Made by a program: the position numbers and the translations under genes. This document shows positions 58,975-64,000 of a stretch of DNA of 64,000 nucleotides, in pieces. The stretch lies in the NCBI RefSeq assembly GCF_035510375.1, contig NZ_DATKHG010000058.1; one strand, given 5' to 3'. The notes under the pieces were generated by a model. That model had not been told where the DNA came from. It did not search any database and saw only the letters and a list, made by a program, of their open reading frames with translations. How positions within the stretch are numbered: position 1 is the first letter of the stretch; each line of letters starts with the position of its first letter. Origin of the DNA: Paenibacillus_I sp035510375 (lineage in GTDB: Bacteria; Bacillota; Bacilli; Paenibacillales; Paenibacillaceae).

Positions 58975-59784
58975 TCATCCGATATTCGGCACCTGCCAGA
59001 CGATCGGCGTCCATTCGATTTCTTCGTTCAACCATTGCCGGGCGATGGTCTGGAACAGGGCCGGATCGCCGCTGCAGCAAAAGTGGTGCACCGGCATGAC
59101 CTCGCCCAGCGCCAGCCGGCCTTTCACCTGCAGAACCGTGCTGATGTCCCGGGCGGTCTCCTCGGCCGAGCTGATCAGGCTGATATGCCGGCCCATAGCC
59201 TCCGCAATGGCATCCGCCAAAAACGGATAATGCGTGCAGCCGAGAATGAGCGTGTCGATGGGCGTCGAGCACAAAGACTGAAGCGATTCGGCGACCGTTT
59301 TGTATGTTTCCTCCGAACGAAAGTTGCCTTGCTCGACCAGCGGCACGAATTTCGGGCATGCGCGGCTGATCACCTCGATTTGCGGCTTCAACTGCTTCAG
59401 AGCATCCTGGTAAGCGCCGCTGTTAATGGTCCCCTCCGTGCCGATGACCCCGACGAATCCCGATTGGGTGCGGTTGATCGCCGCGCGGGCGCCGGGATGG
59501 ATAACGCCGATTACCGGCACCGTCACCCGCGAACGGATATCCTCCAGCGCGAAAGCCGTGGCCGTATTGCAGGCGATCACGATCATTTTCGGGCGGAATT
59601 GAATTAAATAATCGACAATCTCCCTCGTGAACCGAATGACTTCCTCCGCCGGCCGCGGACCGTAAGGGGTGCGTGCCGTATCGCCGAAATAAATGATTTT
59701 CTCGCGCGGAAGCTGGCGCATGACTTCCTTGACGACCGTCAGGCCGCCCACTCCTGAATCCAATATGGCGATCGGCTGTTGCAC
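58975..59784 (-). CDS. racE: Glutamate racemase
   Basis: A 269-aa enzyme. The two catalytic cysteines are in VIACNTATAFALEDI and LILGCTHYPFLAD; IAILDSGVGGLTVVKEVMRQ and YFGDTARTPYGPR are conserved. It makes D-glutamate for peptidoglycan. GTG at 59784 is chosen, ten bases after GAGGAAAG; an in-frame ATG at 59835 would add 17 residues not typical of the family. Confidence 0.95.
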   Translation of the reverse strand: MQQPIAILDSGVGGLTVVKEVMRQLPREKIIYFGDTARTPYGPRPAEEVIRFTREIVDYLIQFRPKMIVIACNTATAFALEDIRSRVTVPVIGVIHPGARAAINRTQSGFVGVIGTEGTINSGAYQDALKQLKPQIEVISRACPKFVPLVEQGNFRSEETYKTVAESLQSLCSTPIDTLILGCTHYPFLADAIAEAMGRHISLISSAEETARDISTVLQVKGRLALGEVMPVHHFCCSGDPALFQTIARQWLNEEIEWTPIVWQVPNIG

Positions 59785-59920
59785 GTATACACCGCTTTCC
59801 TCGTTGAAAGTAACGTAAGATGTAACAACATACAATATGAAGGACAGCTGTAAAATGTACCTGCAAACCTATCGTACCACAATTTTCCACGCCTGTCCGA
59901 TCGGCGGCATGTCTTAAATC

Positions 59921-59950
59921 AAAAAAACCTCGTTCCTTAACGGAACGAGG
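59921..59950 (-). terminator. Terminator overlapping the melA stop codon
   Basis: On the minus strand CCTCGTTCC pairs with GGAACGAGG around GTTAA and is followed by TTTTTTTG. The left arm encodes the last residues of MelA and the loop contains its TAA. Confidence 0.9.
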
Positions 59951-61235
59951 GCAGCCATTCGCCGTGCGCTTCGATCAGCTCGTCGCACATGGCGATAATA
60001 TCATCCATGGAAAGCTCGGCGGCCGTATGAGGGTCGAGCATCGCCGCATGGTAGATGTGTTCTTTTTTGCCGGTCATCGCCGCCTCGATCGTGAGCAGCT
60101 GCGTGTTGATGTTCGTCCGGTTAAGCGCAGCGCACTGCGGCGGCAGGTTACCGACATAGGTAGGATTCACGCCGCTGCGGTCGACCAGGCATGGCACCTC
60201 GACGCACGCTTCCTTAGGCAGGTTTGTGATGAGACCGGTATTCATGACGTTGCCGCCGATTTTGAACGGTACATTCGTCTCGATCGCTTCCATGATATAT
60301 GAAGCATATTCGTGCGTGCGCTCATGGGACAAATCGCGATTGTCCACCAGCTCGCCGCGCATCTTTTTCCACCGTTCGATCTGGTCGATACAGCGGCGCG
60401 GATATTCGTCAAGCGGAATGTTGAACCGTTCGATCAGCTCCGGATAGTTCCGTTTGATGAAATAAGGATGATATTCCGCATTGTGCTCGGACGATTCGGT
60501 TATGTAGTACCCGAATTTGAGCATCATTTCGAAGCGCACCATGTCATGGTGCTTTTCCTTTTGCTTCTCGGCCGCGCGGCGTTTGATTTCCGGATACAGA
60601 TCGACGCCGTCCTTGTTCACCTCGAGCAGCCAGGCCATATGGTTGATGCCCGCAATTTTCGACTGAACGCCCGTCATGTCCATATCGAGGCTCTTGAACA
60701 GCTCCGACACGCACACCTGCACGCTGTGGCATAACCCGACCGCGCGAACGCCGCCGTACGTATTCATGACGTTCGTCAGCACCGCCATCGGATTCGTATA
60801 ATTCATGAAAAGCGCATCCGGGCACACCTCCCGCATGTCTTCGGCAAAGCCGAGCATGACCGGGATCGTACGCAGGTTGCGGAAAATGCCGCCGATCCCC
60901 ACCGTATCCGCGATCGTCTGGCGCAGGCCGTATTTTTTGGGAATCTCGAAGTCGGTGATCGTACATGGATCGTAGCCGCCGACCTGGATCGCATTTACGA
61001 CGTATTTGGCGCCGCGGAGGGCGTCTTTGCGGTCGGTATAGGCCCGCACCTCGCAAGTGGAGCCGGACGTCGCCTTCAGATTGAGCAGCATGCGCTCCGA
61101 ATCCGCCAGCCGCTCGCGGTCGATATCGAACAACGCGATTTCGAAGCCTTGCAGCGCAGGCGTCAGCATGCAGTCGCCCAGCACATTTTTGGCGAATACC
61201 GTGCTGCCGGCTCCGATAAACGTAATTTTGGACAT
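59937..61235 (-). CDS. melA: GH4 alpha-galactosidase
   Basis: A 432-aa NAD- and Mn-dependent glycosidase. The Rossmann motif is ITFIGAGSTVFAKNVLGDCM; QVGGYDPCTITDFEIPKKYG, IGIGGIFRNLRT-like YADTVG region, FMNYTNPMAVLTNVM, GLCHSVQ (metal-binding Cys and His) and GINHMAWLLE are diagnostic of GH4. It most resembles the alpha-galactosidase subgroup, which cleaves melibiose and raffinose-type sugars. ATG 61235 follows a perfect AAGGAGG. It is divergent from an AraC regulator. No transporter is adjacent. Confidence 0.92.
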   Translation of the reverse strand: MSKITFIGAGSTVFAKNVLGDCMLTPALQGFEIALFDIDRERLADSERMLLNLKATSGSTCEVRAYTDRKDALRGAKYVVNAIQVGGYDPCTITDFEIPKKYGLRQTIADTVGIGGIFRNLRTIPVMLGFAEDMREVCPDALFMNYTNPMAVLTNVMNTYGGVRAVGLCHSVQVCVSELFKSLDMDMTGVQSKIAGINHMAWLLEVNKDGVDLYPEIKRRAAEKQKEKHHDMVRFEMMLKFGYYITESSEHNAEYHPYFIKRNYPELIERFNIPLDEYPRRCIDQIERWKKMRGELVDNRDLSHERTHEYASYIMEAIETNVPFKIGGNVMNTGLITNLPKEACVEVPCLVDRSGVNPTYVGNLPPQCAALNRTNINTQLLTIEAAMTGKKEHIYHAAMLDPHTAAELSMDDIIAMCDELIEAHGEWLPSFR

Positions 61236-61315
61236 GTCATTGGCCTCCTTGATTTTTCTATATCTACAGTAAGTCAAAGACGGCCTCAAGCGAATGGCAA
61301 AATAACGGTTTGATA

Positions 61316-61344
61316 TGGACATTTGTAGGGAGATCGATTACAAT
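61316..61344 (+). promoter_or_regulatory. Sigma-A promoter of the AraC gene
   Basis: TGGACA (61316-61321) and TACAAT (61339-61344) are 17 bases apart. The opposite melA promoter must lie in the same 147-base gap; no clear -10/-35 pair was found for it, as expected if it needs activation. Confidence 0.6.
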
Positions 61345-61382
61345 GCTTAACAAGCAAATCTGGGAACGGACGGTGGACGGTC

Positions 61383-62240
61383 ATGATTCTTGAGCATACC
61401 TTGTACGAGCTCGGCGTCAATCCGTCGCCGGCTCCGGCGGAATTGACCGTTATTTTTTGCGGGGAGGGAAAGCCCGTCGGAGGACACCGCAACGGCCCCG
61501 GCGTCCACGACTATTATTTGATTCATACCGTGCTGTCCGGATCCGGCGTTTACGAAGTCAAGGGAAAACGGTACGAATGCATGGCCGGGGACACGTTCGT
61601 CATCTTGCCGGGCGAGCCGTTCTTTTACGAGGCCGACGCCCGGGACCCATGGAGCTACGTCTGGGTCGCTTTCATCGGCAGCGGCGCCGCCTCGCATGTC
61701 CGCGGAATCGGCGTCACGACGGAAGCGCCCGTCATTCGCGGGGGCAGCCGCAAAATTCCCGCCCTCTACCGGCGGCTGCGTTCACGGCTGCTGCAGGCGG
61801 ATAACGCCTCTCATATTACAAGCCTGGAATCGGCGGGATATTTGCGGTTGCTGCTGGCCGAATTCGGCATCGCGAACCGGCACGCGCTGTCTGCGGCCGA
61901 CGCGTTCTCCTCGGACATCGAACGCCGGATTGCGCTCGCCGTCCGTTTGCTGTCCACCCATTACGCGCAGTCCGTTTCGATCGGGCAGCTGTCGCAAACA
62001 TACGGCTACCATCGCACCCATTTCTCGGCCATGTTCAAGCAGTCGACCGGCTATTCGCCGAAACAGTATTTGCTGAAGGTGCGAATGGAGCGCGCCGAAG
62101 CGCTGCTCGCGACGGCGATGCCGATCGAGCAGGTCGCCTCGTCGGTCGGCTATAGCGATCCGCTGTATTTCTCGAAGCAATTCCATAAATGGAGCGGCAA
62201 ATCGCCTTCCGCCTTCCGCAAGTCGCTGCGCAGCGGATAA
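61383..62240 (+). CDS. AraC-family regulator (probable melA activator)
   Basis: A 285-aa protein. An N-terminal cupin-like sugar-binding domain (about 10-160; HDYYLIHTVLSGSGVYEVKG, GDTFVILPGEPFFYEADARD) and two C-terminal helix-turn-helix units (about 180-280; SIGQLSQTYGYHRTHFSAMF, IEQVASSVGYSDPLYFSKQF) match the MsmR/RafR type. Divergent placement next to melA makes it the likely activator of alpha-galactoside use. A GGTGGACGGTC lies before the ATG. Confidence 0.9.
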   Translation: MILEHTLYELGVNPSPAPAELTVIFCGEGKPVGGHRNGPGVHDYYLIHTVLSGSGVYEVKGKRYECMAGDTFVILPGEPFFYEADARDPWSYVWVAFIGSGAASHVRGIGVTTEAPVIRGGSRKIPALYRRLRSRLLQADNASHITSLESAGYLRLLLAEFGIANRHALSAADAFSSDIERRIALAVRLLSTHYAQSVSIGQLSQTYGYHRTHFSAMFKQSTGYSPKQYLLKVRMERAEALLATAMPIEQVASSVGYSDPLYFSKQFHKWSGKSPSAFRKSLRSG

Positions 62241-62276
62241 CGCATGGACGCCGCCGTTTGCCCCGCTATGCCATGC

Positions 62277-62320
62277 AAAAAGCCGGGAAGCGAAAGTTCC
62301 GCCATTCGCTCCCCGGCTTT
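62277..62320 (-). terminator. Terminator of ytxG-ytxH
   Basis: On the minus strand AAAGCCGGGGAGCGAA pairs (one mismatch) with TTCGCTTCCCGGCTTTTT. It ends five bases after the ytxH stop. Confidence 0.8.
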
Positions 62321-62324
62321 GGGA

Positions 62325-62678
62325 TCATCCCGCTTTTTCCGTGTCGATTTCCGCCGGTTCGATTGCCGCTTGCTCCCCGCCGTCGTCTTTCGCTCTCCAT
62401 GAAGCGACCGTTCCGATCACTCCGCCGGCCGCCTCCTTTGCCTTGCCGGCCAGCTCCGCCGTTTGGCTGCCGACCTGCTTCGCCATTTTGCCCGTCGTCT
62501 CGCCGACCTGGCCGGCAAGCTTGACGGTCTTATCGCACGCCTGCTGCGCCCCTTCGGCAATGTCTTTGCGAAGTTCCTTGCCCGCTTTGGGCGCAAACAG
62601 CAGCGCCGTCAACGCTCCGATCGCCGCGCCGGCCGCCGTTCCGATCACAAACGTTTTTACATCCTGCTTCGTCGCCAT
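62325..62678 (-). CDS. ytxH: YtxH-domain general stress-type protein
   Basis: A 117-aa protein. An N-terminal membrane helix with the YtxH glycine pattern (FVIGTAAGAAIGALTALLFA, PKAGKELRKDI) is followed by an Ala/Lys/Glu-rich helical region (about 45-95) with LEA-like heptads and an acidic tail. B. subtilis ytxGH is in the SigB general stress regulon; no SigB promoter could be assigned here. It lies three bases after ytxG. Confidence 0.9.
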   Translation of the reverse strand: MATKQDVKTFVIGTAAGAAIGALTALLFAPKAGKELRKDIAEGAQQACDKTVKLAGQVGETTGKMAKQVGSQTAELAGKAKEAAGGVIGTVASWRAKDDGGEQAAIEPAEIDTEKAG

Positions 62679-62681
62679 CGT

Positions 62682-63185
62682 TCACTCGCTCCTCTCAAAC
62701 TTATCGCGCTCTTCGTCCCTTTTCGGCCGAACCGGCACAGCGGCTGCTTCGGTGCGCTTCGTCTCCCACCATTTCCAAGCGGTCCAACCGAGCTCCGCCC
62801 ACGTGAGCGCTTCTCCGAATTTCTGCTTGCCGGCGCCTGTTGCCCGCTGCAGGTTGCGCCCGGCCAGATCGTCGACGGCCCGCGCCACAAAACGAACGCT
62901 CTTCGCGCTCCGTTCAACCGCCTCGCCGAGCTGCTCCGAAGCCGAAACCAGCTTCTCGACCCGCTTCAGTTGGCCGAATACGACCGCGTTCATGTCGGAA
63001 GCCTGCGCCGTCAGCGCCCGAAGCTCACGGATCAATGCAAGCGTCTCATTGTCCAACCGATCCACCGTTTGCCCAACCCTAGCCAGCAAGCTGCGGGCCG
63101 CCCAGATGAACCGCAGCACGCCGAACACCAGCACGCCGATCGCCGCCAGCGCGAGCCACACAGCCGCCGCACCCCAAACCGCCAT
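62682..63185 (-). CDS. ytxG: DUF948 membrane protein (YtxG-like)
   Basis: A 167-aa protein. One N-terminal membrane helix (AVWLALAAIGVLVFGVLRFI) is followed by a long coiled coil (about 35-120; SLLARVGQTVDRLDNETLAL), the DUF948 pattern. The C-terminus is basic. ATG 63185 has GGGAGGGG eight bases upstream. Forms an operon with ytxH, as in other Bacilli. Confidence 0.88.
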   Translation of the reverse strand: MAVWGAAAVWLALAAIGVLVFGVLRFIWAARSLLARVGQTVDRLDNETLALIRELRALTAQASDMNAVVFGQLKRVEKLVSASEQLGEAVERSAKSVRFVARAVDDLAGRNLQRATGAGKQKFGEALTWAELGWTAWKWWETKRTEAAAVPVRPKRDEERDKFERSE

Positions 63186-63331
63186 CTCCGCCCCTCCCTT
63201 CGGCCGTTCTAGACGAATGCCCAATTCGTATTGACAGTATAGTCGGCCGGCCGTGGTTTTGACACCGATGGACGGGGGAGGTCGGGCAAAAAGTTTTCGC
63301 GGGTCTCGCAGGCTGCTCGCGTTTCGCGCTC

Positions 63332-63542
63332 CTTATGAGCATTATCCCGTCTATTCAGGACGCTGGCTTCAAGTCGCCGGCGCGGCATGGCGTATAACGT
63401 CTGTTTGGGGGGACCCTCCGTCCTTTCATCTTCCTCTGAGCATTATCCCCTCCAAACAGGAAGAACCGATCCCGACCAATCGTAGCCGATACGCACAGAC
63501 GCAACACGATCCGTCAAGTATGGATTATCCCAGTCAAACAGG
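63332..63542. repeat. Dispersed 27-28-bp repeat family, array C (three forward copies)
   Basis: Copies lie at 63332-63359 and 63434-63460, and a partial one at 63523-63542 (GATTATCCC, then CAGG). All have the same orientation, with no inverted partner in view. The rest of the 63186-63699 gap has no gene. Unlike arrays A and B it is in a divergent gap, just upstream of the transposase. Confidence 0.85.
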
Positions 63543-63626
63543 AAGCAGCCTCTGCCGCATCATTGCCAAAACACGGATGATGACATCTGATTTCACTACA
63601 ACTTTGTATAATTTCCCATGTTCGCA

Positions 63627-63655
63627 TTGTAAAAGGAACGTATGTTTGCTATAAT
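63627..63655 (+). promoter_or_regulatory. Sigma-A promoter of the transposase gene
   Basis: TTGTAA (63627-63632) and a perfect TATAAT (63650-63655) are 17 bases apart, 45 bases upstream of the GTG. Confidence 0.7.
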
Positions 63656-63699
63656 GACTTTATCGGAACATTTGTTCGTATTTCAGGGAGGGATGGCGG

Positions 63700-64000
63700 G
63701 TGGAAACAGCGGCGATGTCGGGGGATTACGAGTCTTTTTGCGACCGGTTTGCTTCGGAGAGTGCATGCGCAGCCGCGTTATTTTCAGCCAAATGGCCTGC
63801 CGGCTTCGTTTGCCCGCGCTGCAGCCACACGCAGGCTTATGCGCTCCGCTGCAGGCGACTGCTTTACGAATGCAGCGGATGCGGCCATCAGACCTCCCTG
63901 CTCGTCGGCACGGTGATGGAGGGCAGCCGCACGCCGCTTCGCAAGTGGTTTCTCGCCATGTTTCTCATTTCCCGTCCGGAAAAAGGCACCAGCGCGATCG
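63700..64000 (+). CDS. IS1595/ISXO2-like transposase, N-terminal part (cut by window edge)
   Basis: One hundred codons from GTG 63700, seven bases after GGGAGGG. FVCPRCSHTQAYALRCRRLL and YECSGCGHQTSLLVGTVMEG form the N-terminal zinc ribbon (CxxC ... CxxC) and the Q-T-S-L-x-x-G-T hallmark of the ISXO2-like group. The WF-x-A-M-F stretch follows. The catalytic DDE domain is outside the window. No terminal inverted repeat was recognised upstream, so it could be an intact element, a remnant or a domesticated gene. Confidence 0.88.
   Translation, partial: METAAMSGDYESFCDRFASESACAAALFSAKWPAGFVCPRCSHTQAYALRCRRLLYECSGCGHQTSLLVGTVMEGSRTPLRKWFLAMFLISRPEKGTSAI

Overview
The window looks like a chromosomal segment from a GC-rich member of the Paenibacillaceae (Paenibacillus or Cohnella type). 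This rests on strong AGGAGG-type ribosome binding sites, many GTG/TTG starts and sigma-A promoters. It also rests on a Firmicute gene set: class 2 PyrD, YitT, YesL/DUF624, CshA, PfkA, YtpB, YtxG/YtxH, DUF1450, DUF3906, hemE-hemH-hemY and GlnR/PhoP-like operators. Most of it is ordinary core and accessory metabolism. There is no prophage, no CRISPR, no tRNA or rRNA, and one partial transposase at the right edge.

Layout. 1-717: partial pyrD. 895-6559: a small membrane protein, then a three-gene operon (CHASE2 adenylate cyclase, FecR-domain protein, NHL/copper-amine-oxidase-like exported protein). 6725-12192: ferredoxin, Y-family polymerase, citramalate synthase, TlpA-type thioredoxin, an MFS pump. 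12286-19062: JAMM peptidase, the amtB / GlnD-like nucleotidyltransferase / DnaQ-like exonuclease operon with a GlnR-like box, a MerR regulator with zinc peptidase, and rhomboid plus GltC-like LysR. 19206-25897: tpx, a DUF1499-like protein, a 6S RNA, YesL-like protein, cshA, yitT, a DUF4015 glycoside hydrolase. 25985-35260: DUF3906, pfkA, ytpB, MFS, nitroreductase, YebC, cold-shock protein, a methyltransferase, small proteins and the M3 peptidase PepF. 35762-41306: a MacAB-like operon with two ATPases, an adaptor lipoprotein and a large FtsX-type permease. 41493-48162: DUF92, GAF/HD-GYP, GDPD and the heme genes. 48379-52418: phoX-tatA-tatC and an MFS pump. 52795-63185: methyltransferases, LTA-synthase-like sulfatase, Fe-S/DUF small proteins, LysM-M14 peptidase, glutamate racemase, melA with an AraC regulator, ytxG-ytxH. 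63700 to the end: IS1595-like transposase, cut by the edge.

Genes that work together: phoX is a probable Tat substrate encoded just upstream of its own tatA-tatC, under candidate PhoP boxes. amtB is followed by a GlnD-like NTase instead of the usual PII gene. hemE, hemH and hemY form the late coproporphyrin-dependent heme steps. melA and the AraC gene are divergent.

The most unusual non-coding signal is a family of 27-28 bp repeats (core GGCAYTATCCC, ending CAGG) at three intergenic sites. At two of these, forward copies are followed by inverted copies, so a transcript could fold into a nested hairpin. The third site lies just upstream of the IS1595-like transposase. Other non-coding signals are a perfect 39-bp palindrome between the DUF92 and HD-GYP genes, and a MerR gene that seems to lack any ATG/GTG/TTG start compatible with an intact DNA-binding domain. 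All calls are from reading the sequence; no database search was run.
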